Under the pieces are notes generated by a model. That model was not told where the DNA came from. It made no database searches and worked only from the letters and a program-made list of their open reading frames with translations. Of a stretch of DNA of 64,000 bases, positions 50,827 through 59,505 are shown piece by piece. The translations under genes and the position numbers were made by a program. Numbering within the stretch: the first letter of the stretch is position 1; every line of letters starts with the position of its first letter. The stretch lies in contig NZ_LSIJ01000085.1 in assembly GCF_001556185.1 (NCBI RefSeq), positions 5,632 to 69,631 on the forward strand, given 5' to 3'. Origin of the DNA: Sphingomonas sp. CCH10-B3. GTDB lineage: Bacteria > Pseudomonadota > Alphaproteobacteria > Sphingomonadales > Sphingomonadaceae.

Positions 50827-53456
50827 TGCAGCTCAAGACCTATCAGCAGGCGACCCTCGACACGCTGCGTCGCTTTTTCGAAGCGGCACAGGCGCACGGG
50901 CCCAAGGCCGCGTATGAGGCGATCACGACCGAGCCGGACCAGGCCAGGCGGCTGCGCGGCTATGGCGGGCGCTACACGCCCCTGCTCGGGCAGGAGGGGA
51001 TGCCCTATGTCTGCCTGCGCCTGCCCACCGGCGGCGGCAAGACGCTGCTCGCCGCGCACAGCGTCGCGGTCGCGCGCGATGCGTGGATCGGGCGCGACTA
51101 TCCGCCGGTGCTGTGGCTGGTGCCGACCACGACGATCCGCCGGCAGACCGTGGACGCGCTGAACAACCCGCGCCATCACTATCGTAAGGCGCTGGCTGCC
51201 GCCTTCGGTGAGCCGGTGCGCGTGTTCGACATCGCCGATTTCACCCGGCTGACCGCGGCCGACCTGTCGCGGCACCTGTGCGTGTTCGTCGCCACCATCC
51301 AGACGCTGCGCGTGGAGAACACAGAGGGGCGCAAGGTCTATGCGCACCACGAGGCGCTGGAGCCGTTGTTCGCGAACGTGCCGAAGCGGATCTCGGGGCT
51401 GGAGCCGCTCGGTGCCGAGGTGGCAAAGCGGGTAGGGGGCCACCCGGACGACATACGCTATTCCTTCGCCAACCTGCTCCACCTCCATCGCCCGCTGATG
51501 ATCGTGGATGAGGCGCACAAGGCGGTGACCGGCCTGTCGCGCGAGATGCAGGCGCGCGTGAACCCGTCCGCCATCATCGAGTTCACCGCGACCCCGCATC
51601 CCAAGAGCAACATCCTCCACGCCGTTAGCGCCGCGGAGCTGAAGGCGGAGCAGATGATCAAGCTGCCCGTCCGCCTGGATGAGCACCAGACCTGGGAGGG
51701 TGCGGTGACCGGCGCGATCGCGCGCCGCGCCGAGCTGGCGGAGAAGGCGGGCCGCGATCGCGACGGATACATCCGCCCGCTGGTGCTGTTCCAGGCCGAG
51801 GACAAGGGCCGCGAGGTGACCGTCGACGTGCTGCTGGAGCACCTCCGGTCCGTCCACCACATCCCCGCCGACAAGATCGCGGTCGCGACCGGCGACCAGC
51901 GCGGTCTCGACGGCATCGACCTGTTCTCGCCCGACTGCCCGATCGACTACATCATCACCGTCGAGGCGCTGAAGGAGGGCTGGGACTGTTCCTTCGCCTA
52001 CGTCTTCTGTTCGGTCGCCAACATTCGCAGCGCGACCGATGCGGAGCAGCTGCTCGGCCGCGTGCTGCGCATGCCCTATGCGAGGAGGCGCAAGGCGCCC
52101 GCGCTGAACAAGGCCTATGCGCACCTCGTGTCCAAGTCATTCGCGGAGGCCGCGACGGCCCTCAAGGACCGGCTGGTCGACATGGGCTTCGAGGAGCAGG
52201 AGGCGGAAGCGTCGATCGAAGCGGCGCCGACGTTGGGAGAGGGGCTGTTCGGCGCGCGCGCGCGTCCGCTGCCGTCCGCGCGGATCGAGGTTGCGGCGGA
52301 TGCGGGCACTTTGGCGGCGGTGAGGGCCGCCGCGCCCGATCGGCTCAGCGTCGAGGATGGCGCGATCCGGATCACCGGCTTCCTGCGCGAGGCGGAGAAG
52401 GCGGCGGTCTATGCCGCGCTCCCCGCGCCCGCCGCCGCCCATGTGCGCGAACAGGTCGCCGCCTATGAGGCCGAGCACGCGCATGAAGCGGCGCCCGCCG
52501 AGCTTGGGCAGACGTTTGTCGTGCCCCGCCTGATGGCGCAGATGCAGGGCGAGCTGGTGTTCGCCGATACGGACCGCCTGTCCGAGTATTTCGACTGGTC
52601 GCTCGCCGAGGCCGGTCACCAGCTTACCCGCGACCAGTTCGACGTGGCCGAAACCGCCGACGCCTTTCAGATCGACCTCGACGGTGATCGGCTCACCGTG
52701 GCGCACAGCGACGTCAGCGACCAGTTGCTGCTCGACGTGCCGGTCGAGGGCTGGACGGAGAGCGGGCTCGTCGCGCTGTTGGCAAAGGCGGTGCGACAGG
52801 ATGACGTGCGCCCCGCCGAGTTGCTGGCGTGGCTGGCCGATGTGGTCGGTTTTCTGGTCCGCGATCGCCATCTGCCGCTCGCCGCGCTGATGCGCTGCCG
52901 CTTCATGCTCGCGCGGCGCCTGCGCGATCGCATCGCCGCCGTTCGCCAGGCCGCGCGTGAGCGGGCGTATCAGAGCTGCCTCTTCGGCCCCGACGCTGCG
53001 CCGACCGTCTCGGTCGAGCACGGCTTCCGCTTCGCTGACGGCATGTTTGATGGCGTGCCCGCCTATCGGGGCAGCTATCGCTTCACCAAGCACTTCCTGC
53101 CCGCGGTACCTGTTTTCGACAGCGGCGAGGACGGCGAGGAGCTCAGCGCCGCCAAGCAGCTCGACGCGGTGCCGGAGGTGGACGTCTGGGTCCGCAACGT
53201 CGCGAGCCATCCCGCCGCCTTCTGGCTGCCGCTGGCGACGGGCCGCACCTACCCCGACTTCGTGGCGCGGCTGACGGACGGCCGCCTCCTGGTCGTCGAG
53301 TATAAGGGCGGCCATCTCGTCCGCGACGCAGCCGAAAAGCGCCTCGCCGGTGAGCTGTGGGAGCGAAGCGGCGGCGGCCTGTACGTCTTCGCCGAGCGGG
53401 AGCGGGACGGGATGAACGTACGCGATCAGATCCGTCGTGCGATCGGCCGTGGGTGA
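50826..53456 (+). CDS. res: type III restriction enzyme, helicase-nuclease subunit (Res)
   Basis: An 876-residue SF2 helicase. Walker A RLPTGGGKTLLAAH near residue 68 and the DEAH box IVDEAHKAVTG near residue 228 are intact, with the SF2 motif VSKSF/ARG-type region at AEQLLGRVLRMPYARR. The C-terminal endonuclease domain shows the PD-(D/E)xK pattern in YPDFVARLTDGRLLVVEYKGG near residue 810. Together with Mod it cuts DNA with unmodified head-to-head sites. It is coupled to mod by one-base overlap. Confidence 0.92.
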   Translation: MQLKTYQQATLDTLRRFFEAAQAHGPKAAYEAITTEPDQARRLRGYGGRYTPLLGQEGMPYVCLRLPTGGGKTLLAAHSVAVARDAWIGRDYPPVLWLVPTTTIRRQTVDALNNPRHHYRKALAAAFGEPVRVFDIADFTRLTAADLSRHLCVFVATIQTLRVENTEGRKVYAHHEALEPLFANVPKRISGLEPLGAEVAKRVGGHPDDIRYSFANLLHLHRPLMIVDEAHKAVTGLSREMQARVNPSAIIEFTATPHPKSNILHAVSAAELKAEQMIKLPVRLDEHQTWEGAVTGAIARRAELAEKAGRDRDGYIRPLVLFQAEDKGREVTVDVLLEHLRSVHHIPADKIAVATGDQRGLDGIDLFSPDCPIDYIITVEALKEGWDCSFAYVFCSVANIRSATDAEQLLGRVLRMPYARRRKAPALNKAYAHLVSKSFAEAATALKDRLVDMGFEEQEAEASIEAAPTLGEGLFGARARPLPSARIEVAADAGTLAAVRAAAPDRLSVEDGAIRITGFLREAEKAAVYAALPAPAAAHVREQVAAYEAEHAHEAAPAELGQTFVVPRLMAQMQGELVFADTDRLSEYFDWSLAEAGHQLTRDQFDVAETADAFQIDLDGDRLTVAHSDVSDQLLLDVPVEGWTESGLVALLAKAVRQDDVRPAELLAWLADVVGFLVRDRHLPLAALMRCRFMLARRLRDRIAAVRQAARERAYQSCLFGPDAAPTVSVEHGFRFADGMFDGVPAYRGSYRFTKHFLPAVPVFDSGEDGEELSAAKQLDAVPEVDVWVRNVASHPAAFWLPLATGRTYPDFVARLTDGRLLVVEYKGGHLVRDAAEKRLAGELWERSGGGLYVFAERERDGMNVRDQIRRAIGRG

Positions 53457-53614
53457 TTGGCGGTCGTTTGGCAAAGGGCAGGGTTGGGTAGGAAAACGGA
53501 CGGGGCGGCTTGGACAGACGGGAACGCCTTCATTCACCATTCACGCCGGCACTCACGGCAGCTACCAGCTCCCACACCCCTCATCGAAGCGCATGTTGGC
53601 TCATCCCGGCCAGA

Positions 53615-53644
53615 CATTCTGACGCGGGTTTCTGACGCCTGCAG
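53615..53644 (+). repeat. degenerate direct repeat, left copy
   Basis: CATTCTGACGCGGGTTTCTG with its continuation to 53644 matches 63872-63901 at 25 of 30 positions in the same direction; a weaker match extends 20-25 bp upstream (GCGCAT). It lies 90 bp before the toxin-antitoxin genes. It may be the trace of an integration event or a resolvase-type site. Confidence 0.5.
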
Positions 53645-53685
53645 CAGGACAGACAAATTAAGCGACTCTCAATCTTTTGTTGAAA

Positions 53686-53706
53686 TGTACGCCGCAAAGA
53701 CGTACA
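53686..53706. promoter_or_regulatory. candidate operator of the toxin-antitoxin operon
   Basis: TGTACG at 53686-53691 and CGTACA at 53701-53706 form an inverted repeat just before the antitoxin gene (start 53735), in the place and style of a DUF1778-bound operator. Confidence 0.6.
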
Positions 53707-53734
53707 TGTGCGTGAAGGTTGGATGAGGTGTGCC

Positions 53735-54043
53735 ATGCTTGGCTTTCAGGATCAGGTCGGCGCCGTTGAGGAGCGCAGCAGCGAGCGGATGAACTTCCGT
53801 ACCAAGCCGCGCATCAAGCAGGCGATTCAGCAGGCTGCCGCTCTTTCCGGTGTGGACGATTCCGTCTTCACGATGAACGCGGCCTATCGCTCTGCGATGG
53901 AGACGATCGCGGCGCACGAACGCACCACCCTGCAGCCGGTCGATCATGCGCGCTTCTTTGCGGCGCTCGACACGCCGCCGGCACCCACCGAGCGACTTCG
54001 GGCAGCATTCGCGCGGCATCGTGAGACGATCGTCAGCAGGTGA
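53735..54043 (+). CDS. DUF1778 antitoxin (TacA-like)
   Basis: A 102-residue antitoxin with a ribbon-helix-helix region (MNFRTKPRIKQAIQQAAALS) that binds the operator, and a C-terminal tail that wraps the toxin (HARFFAALDTPPAPTERLR). I chose the ATG at 53735 for the GAGGTG 4 nt upstream. The toxin gene starts in the overlap with its stop (GTGA). Confidence 0.88.
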   Translation: MLGFQDQVGAVEERSSERMNFRTKPRIKQAIQQAAALSGVDDSVFTMNAAYRSAMETIAAHERTTLQPVDHARFFAALDTPPAPTERLRAAFARHRETIVSR

Positions 54044-54594
54044 CGGCGACAGAGGACGCAAAGCTCTTCACCATCGAACCGCTCGATCCTGCCAAGCACG
54101 ATCGAGCGGCCTTTTCCTGTGGCATCACGCAGGTCGACAACTTCTTCCGCCGGACCGCGAACAAGCTCGCCAAGGCGGATAACGTCCGCACCTTCGTGAT
54201 GGTCGGTGCCGAGGGCGAGCTGATCGGCTTCTATGCCACCAACGCCCATGCGATCGACTATACCGAGTTACCCGATCGGTTCGCCCGCAACCGCCCTGCG
54301 CATGGCAGTATCCCGGCCGCCTACATTTCGATGATCGGCGTCGACAGCCGCTTTCAAGGGCAAGGCTATGGCGGCGATCTGTTGGTCGATTGTCTCAAGC
54401 GCCTGGCCTTGGCGGCCGAAGCGTTGGGGATCGCCGTCGTCATGCTGGACGTGTTCGACTGCGGCGATGCCGAGAAGGTGGCGAAACGCATCGCGCTCTA
54501 TACCGGCTATGGCTTTGAGCCGCTGCCCTCCAACGGCTTGCGGTTGTTCCTGCCGATCGCGACGGTTCGGACTCTTACGCAAGCGGATGCGTAG
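54040..54594 (+). CDS. GNAT toxin (TacT-like)
   Basis: A 184-residue GNAT acetyltransferase of the TacT class, which blocks translation by acetylating aminoacyl-tRNA. It begins FTIEPLDPAKHDRAAFSCG, has ANKLAKADNVRTFVMVG, the acetyl-CoA loop DSRFQGQGYGGDLLVDCLKR near residue 105, and the catalytic tyrosine region IALYTGYGFEPLPS. Start GTG at 54040. With the DUF1778 antitoxin it forms a standard two-gene module with autoregulation from the upstream dyad. Confidence 0.9.
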   Translation: MTATEDAKLFTIEPLDPAKHDRAAFSCGITQVDNFFRRTANKLAKADNVRTFVMVGAEGELIGFYATNAHAIDYTELPDRFARNRPAHGSIPAAYISMIGVDSRFQGQGYGGDLLVDCLKRLALAAEALGIAVVMLDVFDCGDAEKVAKRIALYTGYGFEPLPSNGLRLFLPIATVRTLTQADA

Positions 54595-54649
54595 GCTGAG
54601 AATTGCTGACGCGTAACTTGCCCAGTTCAAAGCCCCATGCTGCGCGGTC

Positions 54650-55411
54650 CTAATCAAGCATTTGATCTTTCAGCGTCAGAAGGGCGAGCACATCATTCCC
54701 AAAGCCTTTGACGCACTCCTCGGTCAGCTCAAACCTATCGGCGCCCCGGCGATCGAACCATGCGTCCGCCCCGATGATCGTCGGCCGCGACCGATCAATC
54801 TTTCCATACAGCACGTCCATCGCGTCTGACTCAGGATCGAGATCATCACGGGGAAACCAGTGATCCGGAATGCCGCCATTGCGTCGAAACCATCGGCGTC
54901 CGTTCTGACCGTGGCAAACGATCATACAGGGCCAAGGACTATGGTCGATAAACCTTTGCGCCGTCGCCAACCGGCTGGTGGAAAAGGCAGCCGCCAGAGC
55001 GTCGATTGCTTCGAATGACGGCCGCCGGTGAGCGGCAGCAAGCGGTCGAAACAGATAGGCCGGCATCAACAGGTCGGCGGCATAATTATCAGCTTGCCGC
55101 TCAATGCCGGCACCGCCCTGGCTGACACTTCCGATCTCACTCGCCCTGCAGACCGACGACCGGCCGCGATGATGCTGCCAGTGGCCCAACTCGTGCGCGA
55201 TCGAGAAGCGACGGCGACGCGGATCGCCATCGCCTTTCACAGTGATGATCGCCTGATTGCGAAAGCCGATGATCCTGGCTTCACAGCTCTCCAGAATGCC
55301 GTTGCGCACCTTGGCACCCATCGTCCAAGCGATCGCCTCGATATCGATCTCATCCGGACTGGTGACGCCGAGGGACTGCAAAAGCTTTTCGGCTTGACCA
55401 AGCCCCTTCAA
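54650..55411 (-). CDS. ImmA/IrrE-family metallopeptidase
   Basis: A 253-residue protein. The zinc site RFSIAHELGHWQHHRG (HExxH) lies near residue 75 and the third ligand region in IERQADNYAADLLMPAYLF near residue 105. ImmA-type peptidases cleave or destabilise repressors in response to DNA damage or other stress. A C-terminal half of about 120 residues is variable. It is last in a three-gene operon (ATGA overlap with the gene before it), beginning with a sigma-like protein. Confidence 0.88.
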   Translation of the reverse strand: MKGLGQAEKLLQSLGVTSPDEIDIEAIAWTMGAKVRNGILESCEARIIGFRNQAIITVKGDGDPRRRRFSIAHELGHWQHHRGRSSVCRASEIGSVSQGGAGIERQADNYAADLLMPAYLFRPLAAAHRRPSFEAIDALAAAFSTSRLATAQRFIDHSPWPCMIVCHGQNGRRWFRRNGGIPDHWFPRDDLDPESDAMDVLYGKIDRSRPTIIGADAWFDRRGADRFELTEECVKGFGNDVLALLTLKDQMLD

Positions 55412-55848
55412 ATCGGATTGCCGTCTTCGTCGATGGCACCAAGCTCTCGCAAATCGGCGAGTATATCATCCATCTCTTTCTCGGTAATGCCTTCGCCGTT
55501 GCGTGCGGCCATCGTCAGCCGGCTTTTCAGCTTGCTGTCATCGTTGGCGAACCAGGCAAGGACGGCCGCTCGATCCCTGAGAGGAAGCTGATGGACTTGC
55601 CCTCGGCCCGTTCCGGCTGCGCGATCGATCTCTGCTCGCGCAGCCTGAAGGCGCGACTTTCCAGATCGGGCGGTTGCGGTCGAGATTATCGCGCGGATAC
55701 GGTCGGCTTCATCCTCGACATTCAGTCCTTCGGCCTCGACCTCCGCCAGTAATTCCGCGTCCGACATAGCCATGATGTCTGCGACCAGTTCATCCGCCAG
55801 CCGATCGATCGGAGGGGTAGGGCGCCCCGCGCCGCTCACGATGACCAT
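55408..55848 (-). CDS. small acidic protein between sigma-like and ImmA genes
   Basis: A 146-residue protein from the ATG at 55848 (MVIVSGAGRPTPPIDRLADE), mainly helical and acidic, containing IRAIISTATARSGKSRLQAA and a C-terminal ITEKEMDDILADLRELGAID. It overlaps the sigma-like gene by 13 bp and the peptidase by 4 bp. It may be a substrate, cofactor or antagonist of the sigma-like protein (an inference from gene order). Confidence 0.6.
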   Translation of the reverse strand: MVIVSGAGRPTPPIDRLADELVADIMAMSDAELLAEVEAEGLNVEDEADRIRAIISTATARSGKSRLQAARAEIDRAAGTGRGQVHQLPLRDRAAVLAWFANDDSKLKSRLTMAARNGEGITEKEMDDILADLRELGAIDEDGNPI

Positions 55849-56396
55849 CCATTGGGAAAAGCCGCATCTATCTTGCGGCGGACACGGCGTCGGATAGTGG
55901 CATACGCCGTCATATCGACACCGATCATGGTCATGATCTCCTCCTTCGGAAGGTCGTCCAGATACGCCCACAGGAACAGGGTTGCTTCCTCATCATCGGC
56001 AAACAAGGTTTCCAGCGCATTTCGCCGAGCCGACGCATCTTCCCGTGAAAGCGCCAGTTCCTCGACATCGGGTTTCGTTTCTACCGGCTCATGCAGTAAC
56101 CGGCCTTCGGCATCAGTGGCATCAGCCGATACCAGTTCGGGTTCGACCTTCTGTTGCCTAGCGGACGCGCGGCTGCGCATGACGCCAATCAGGAATGCCA
56201 CCATTCCCATCCTGCGCGGGCAATTCCGAACACCCTCGATCGTCTGACATACAGCTTCGTTGAGCAGGTCGTCGGCTTCACACCCTGCGGCAAACGCATA
56301 TTGTCGTCCCGCCTTCCTCAGTCTGAGAAGGTCGACCGAGGTCAGGCGTTCGATCGCCTGCCGCGCTTCCGCAAGATCAAGGGTCGGTTCGCTCAC
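55836..56396 (-). CDS. sigma-70-like regulator (ECF-type)
   Basis: A 186-residue protein with an N-terminal sigma-2-like helix bundle (FAAGCEADDLLNEAVCQTIEGV) and a C-terminal helix-turn-helix (PKEEIMTMIGVDMTAYATIRRR) like sigma region 4. It may be an ECF sigma factor or a relative with a different role. First in an operon with a small acidic protein and an ImmA/IrrE peptidase, a set that recurs on mobile elements. Confidence 0.7.
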   Translation of the reverse strand: MSEPTLDLAEARQAIERLTSVDLLRLRKAGRQYAFAAGCEADDLLNEAVCQTIEGVRNCPRRMGMVAFLIGVMRSRASARQQKVEPELVSADATDAEGRLLHEPVETKPDVEELALSREDASARRNALETLFADDEEATLFLWAYLDDLPKEEIMTMIGVDMTAYATIRRRVRRKIDAAFPNGWSS

Positions 56397-56585
56397 TCAA
56401 CTCCGCCGCTTCCTGACGGAGTAGGCTGATTTTCAGCGCGGCTCAGACACAACACGAAAAAATCGTGTCAGGATGTCCGAGAGCACCCGCCGTTTCAGCC
56501 TACCCCCTTTGATAGTCAATGAAGACGATCGGGAGCGGCGTCGCAAGCCGTCTTACCCTTACAGCGCGAGGAAGGAGGTAGAATT
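56397..56585. promoter_or_regulatory. divergent promoter region
   Basis: About 190 bp between the sigma-like operon (-) and the DUF2188 gene (+). An imperfect AT/GC-rich palindrome surrounds ACACAACACGAAAAAATCGTGTC near 56448-56470 (CACGA...TCGTG arms). AAGGAGG at 56572-56578 is the DUF2188 ribosome site. Confidence 0.45.
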
Positions 56586-56810
56586 ATGTCCGGAAAGAAC
56601 CAGCATGTCGTCCCGCACGCGGGGTGTTGGGCTGTTCGCGGCGCCGGCAACGGTCGTGCGACATCGATCCATGACACTCAGCGTGACGCGATCGATGCTG
56701 CACGAGGCATCGCGCAGAACCAGCGCAGCGAACTTCTGATCCACGGCCGCAACGGTCAGATCAGGGACCGCGACAGCTACGGCGGGGACCCGTTCCCGCC
56801 GCGCGGCTGA
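56586..56810 (+). CDS. DUF2188 small protein
   Basis: A 74-residue protein that matches DUF2188: NQHVVPHAGCWAVRGAGNGR, then a helix RDAIDAARGIAQNQRSELL and IHGRNGQIRDRDSYGGDPFP. The fold is a short beta-alpha-beta unit of unknown role, common in plasmids and in phage-defence neighbourhoods. AAGGAGG precedes the ATG by 7 nt. It is 75 bp upstream of the TIR gene and may be in the same operon. Confidence 0.85.
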   Translation: MSGKNQHVVPHAGCWAVRGAGNGRATSIHDTQRDAIDAARGIAQNQRSELLIHGRNGQIRDRDSYGGDPFPPRG

Positions 56811-56884
56811 CCTGATGGGCGTGCCGGAAGGCACGCCCCGTTAGCCAATCAGTACCTCCGCCCTACCACCATCGGAACGCAACG

Positions 56885-57364
56885 ATGATCAAGGTCTTCC
56901 TCTCCCACCAGTCGACCGACGCCGTCACAGCTGCTGGCGTCGCACGCAGGCTGAAACAGCAGCACGACATCGACTCCTACCTTGATGTAATCGACCCTTA
57001 CATAGGTCGACCCGGGGAGGATCTTGCAGCCCACATCCGCAGCGAGATGGGCAAGTGCACCCAGCTCCTCGCAGTCGTTTCGGATGCGACCAAGGCGTCG
57101 CAGTGGGTGCCGTGGGAGATTGGCGTGGCGACGGAAAAGGACTTTCCACTCGCCACCTACGCTGCCGCTTGGGCGACGCCGCCCGAGTTCCTGCGCAAGT
57201 GGCCTTACCTACGGTCGGACGCTGATCTCGACCAGTATGCCATCGCTTCCAAGACGGCGCGCCGCGTGCTGATCAACAAGCGCACGACGCTGAACGAGAG
57301 CACTGCGCGCGCGTCCTCGACCCGCGACTTCTACGCCACCCTGCGTGCCGGCCTTGGCCAGTGA
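56885..57364 (+). CDS. TIR-domain protein, defence operon B (first gene)
   Basis: A 159-residue TIR domain. The first strand is MIKVFLSHQSTDAV; the segment DVIDPYIGRPGEDLAAHIRSEM and the strand LLAVVSDATKAS follow; the candidate catalytic glutamate is in SQWVPWEIGVA near residue 75. Such domains hydrolyse NAD or make cyclic ADP-ribose isomers. It is unlike the ThsB-like TIR that follows (different subfamily), so this operon has two TIR proteins, whereas operon A has one. Confidence 0.85.
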   Translation: MIKVFLSHQSTDAVTAAGVARRLKQQHDIDSYLDVIDPYIGRPGEDLAAHIRSEMGKCTQLLAVVSDATKASQWVPWEIGVATEKDFPLATYAAAWATPPEFLRKWPYLRSDADLDQYAIASKTARRVLINKRTTLNESTARASSTRDFYATLRAGLGQ

Positions 57365-57386
57365 TGCGCACCATAAGGAGCATGCC

Positions 57387-57752
57387 ATGACCAAGACCGT
57401 GTTCGTCGCGTTCGCCATCGAGGACGAGCGCCAGCGCGACTTTCTCAAGGGCCAGTCGCTCAGTCCGCGTCAGCCCTATGAGTTCATCGACATGTCGGTG
57501 AAGCAGCCGTACGATACGCAGTGGAAGGAAAGGGTCCGGACGCGCATTCGTCGCTCGGACGGTGTGATCGCGCTGGTCAGCGCGAACTCTCTCACCTCCA
57601 CAGGCCAGAAGTGGGAGATTGCCTGCGCAATCGAGGAAGGTAAGCCCGTCCGCGGTATCTGGGCCTTTTCGAATGATCGTACGGTGCTGCCGTCAATCAA
57701 GACGCTCGCCTGGAGCGACGCGAACATTTCCGGCTTCATCGACTCGCTCTAA
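57387..57752 (+). CDS. ThsB-like TIR-fold protein, defence operon B
   Basis: A 121-residue copy of the protein at 21022-21393 ([20 protein letters not shown], then [20 protein letters not shown]). The putative catalytic glutamate lies in [13 protein letters not shown]. About 70 percent identical to copy A by eye. The ATG at 57387 has AAGGAG 6 nt upstream. It is 22 bp after the first TIR gene and 8 bp before the caspase gene. Expected product is a cyclic ADP-ribose isomer made after infection. Confidence 0.88.
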   Translation: MTKTVFVAFAIEDERQRDFLKGQSLSPRQPYEFIDMSVKQPYDTQWKERVRTRIRRSDGVIALVSANSLTSTGQKWEIACAIEEGKPVRGIWAFSNDRTVLPSIKTLAWSDANISGFIDSL

Positions 57753-57760
57753 GGCCAGAC

Positions 57761-58750
57761 ATGCGCAAGGCCCTCATCGTCGGCATCGACCACTACGACC
57801 ACATTGGCGGCCTAAGTGGCTGCGTGAACGACGCGCACGCTGTGCGACAGGTGCTGGAGCGTCACGCCGACGGCACCGTCAATTTTGCCACGCCTCTCCT
57901 GCTAACCGGTACCGGGACGGATGATGTCGGCCGTGCCGCGCTAAAGGAGGCTGTGCGCGAGCTATTCGCCGATAATGCCGAGATCGCGTTGTTCTACTTC
58001 GCTGGTCACGGTTTTATCGAGGACACAGGCGGATTTCTCTGCGGCAGTGACTGCAAATCAGGCGACGACGGCCTGTCGCTCGCCGAGGTGATGACCTTCG
58101 CACGTAAATCGCCAGCGAAGAACAAGATCGTGATCCTCGACAGCTGCCACTCCGGCGTCGCGGGCAGCCGCACGGACACGCCCGCGCTCGCCGAGGTCGC
58201 GGAGGGCATGACCATCATGACAGCGTCCACGGCTGAGCAGTATGCGATGGAGGTGACAGGCGGCGGCGCCGGCGTGTTTACCAGCCTGTTCGTCGACGCG
58301 CTAAACGGCGCGGCCGCTAACCTCGTGGGCGACGTGACGCCCGGCGGCGTTTACGCGCACGTCGACCAATCACTCGGACCGTGGTCGCAGCGCCCAGTGT
58401 TCAAGACGAACGTGAAGAGCTTCGTCTCGCTGCGCAAGGCGCAGCCGCCAATCGAGCTCGCCCACCTGCAGGCGCTGGCGACCCACTTCCCTACAGCCGA
58501 CTTCGTGTTCCAACTTGACCCATCCTTTGAGCCCGAGCGCAGCGCGGAGCAGCGGGCCGATGCATCGATCCCGGTGCCCGACCCACTCAACAACGCCGTA
58601 TTCTCGGTGCTGCAGAACTACGTGAAAGTGAACCTAGTCCGGCCGGTCGGTGCACCACACATGTGGCACGCAGCGATGCAGTCGAAGGGTTGCGAGCTGA
58701 CGGTGCTTGGTCAGCACTATCGGAACCTCGTCGAGCAGAACCTCATTTGA
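57761..58750 (+). CDS. caspase-like cysteine protease (peptidase C14), defence operon B
   Basis: A 329-residue protein, exactly as long as copy A (20019-21008) and collinear with it throughout. Catalytic His in [11 protein letters not shown] and Cys in [13 protein letters not shown] are intact; the AEQYAMEV and [14 protein letters not shown] segments of the caspase core are identical or nearly so. The C-terminal domain ([20 protein letters not shown] onward) is less alike. Expected to be activated by the signal from the TIR protein and to kill or arrest the infected cell. Confidence 0.9.
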   Translation: MRKALIVGIDHYDHIGGLSGCVNDAHAVRQVLERHADGTVNFATPLLLTGTGTDDVGRAALKEAVRELFADNAEIALFYFAGHGFIEDTGGFLCGSDCKSGDDGLSLAEVMTFARKSPAKNKIVILDSCHSGVAGSRTDTPALAEVAEGMTIMTASTAEQYAMEVTGGGAGVFTSLFVDALNGAAANLVGDVTPGGVYAHVDQSLGPWSQRPVFKTNVKSFVSLRKAQPPIELAHLQALATHFPTADFVFQLDPSFEPERSAEQRADASIPVPDPLNNAVFSVLQNYVKVNLVRPVGAPHMWHAAMQSKGCELTVLGQHYRNLVEQNLI

Positions 58751-58755
58751 GCGGT

Positions 58756-59028
58756 ATGGACACGGAGGAGATCAGCAGTCGCCTGGAGGCCGCCGTTGAG
58801 AAGCTCGCGGCCCTGGAACACGAGCGCTGGGCGCATTGGCAACGCTATGTCCATTCGGTCGGCGAGTGGCAATCAGACGGCTCTCTGGTGATTGCTCCGG
58901 ACCTGGTCGCACGGTGGGAGCGGCAGATCGCTACGCCGTATGCAAATTTGACGGAAGCTGAACGGGAGAGCGACCGGGAGCAGGTGCGTCGCTACCTGCC
59001 CGTGCTAAAGGCCGCGCTGGCGCGCTAG
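58756..59028 (+). CDS. RyR-domain-like small protein, defence operon B
   Basis: A 90-residue copy of the protein at 19739-20017: KLAALEHERWAHWQRYVHS, then LVIAPDLVARWERQIATPYA and EAERESDREQVRRYLPVL. The HERW and EAERESDRE stretches, together with the Pro-containing strand between, fit the RyR-domain pattern. It follows the caspase by 5 bp. Its retention with the caspase in both operons is the main evidence that it belongs to the system. Confidence 0.7.
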   Translation: MDTEEISSRLEAAVEKLAALEHERWAHWQRYVHSVGEWQSDGSLVIAPDLVARWERQIATPYANLTEAERESDREQVRRYLPVLKAALAR

Positions 59029-59068
59029 CGACTGATGCAGTGTCACAACCGCGCGGTTGTGCCCCTTG

Positions 59069-59440
59069 CTACCGTCCTGCAGTCCGCTGTCGCCGTAGGA
59101 CCTCGAATGCTCCGCTCGCTTTGGCGAGCGCGACCTCAACCGCATGCAGGTCGGTCGCAAGCGCCAGTTCCGGTCGCGCGGCCATGGTGAGCACCGCGGA
59201 GAGCACGGCATCGGACTCTCGTGCCAGCCTCACCAAATGGTGCCCGCTAGGACCCACAACCCCGTTCAGCCAGTTTCGCGCCGTCCGGTCGGACGCTTCC
59301 GTCCATCGCTGGATCTGCTTGGCAGCCCCGGTGCCCGTCCCGAGCTCGGTCCGCAAAGCCTCGCTTACTGCAACGATATAGTCGGCCTCGGTCAGCCTCC
59401 CTCCCCCATTTGGAAATCGGCTGCCGGACTTTGGAAACAT
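59069..59440 (-). CDS. helix-turn-helix DNA-binding protein
   Basis: A 123-residue protein with a central DNA-binding-like helix pair, SDRTARNWLNGVVGPSGHHL, preceded by AKQIQRWTEASDR and followed by a helical tail. This GPSGxHL form is known to me from plasmid-borne proteins of alphaproteobacteria. It converges on the RyR-like gene and is divergent from the recombinase, 65 bp away. Confidence 0.6.
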   Translation of the reverse strand: MFPKSGSRFPNGGGRLTEADYIVAVSEALRTELGTGTGAAKQIQRWTEASDRTARNWLNGVVGPSGHHLVRLARESDAVLSAVLTMAARPELALATDLHAVEVALAKASGAFEVLRRQRTAGR

Positions 59441-59505
59441 GTTGCCGCCCCTTTCAGGATAGTGGCGGCTGTGGGCGCGTGCGCCTCTTGGTTCAGAGGC
59501 CGCCG

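Noticed and set aside
52137..53540. Minus-strand open frames of 439 and 467 codons opposite the restriction gene
   Set aside because: Antisense shadows of Res; no start signals or motifs.
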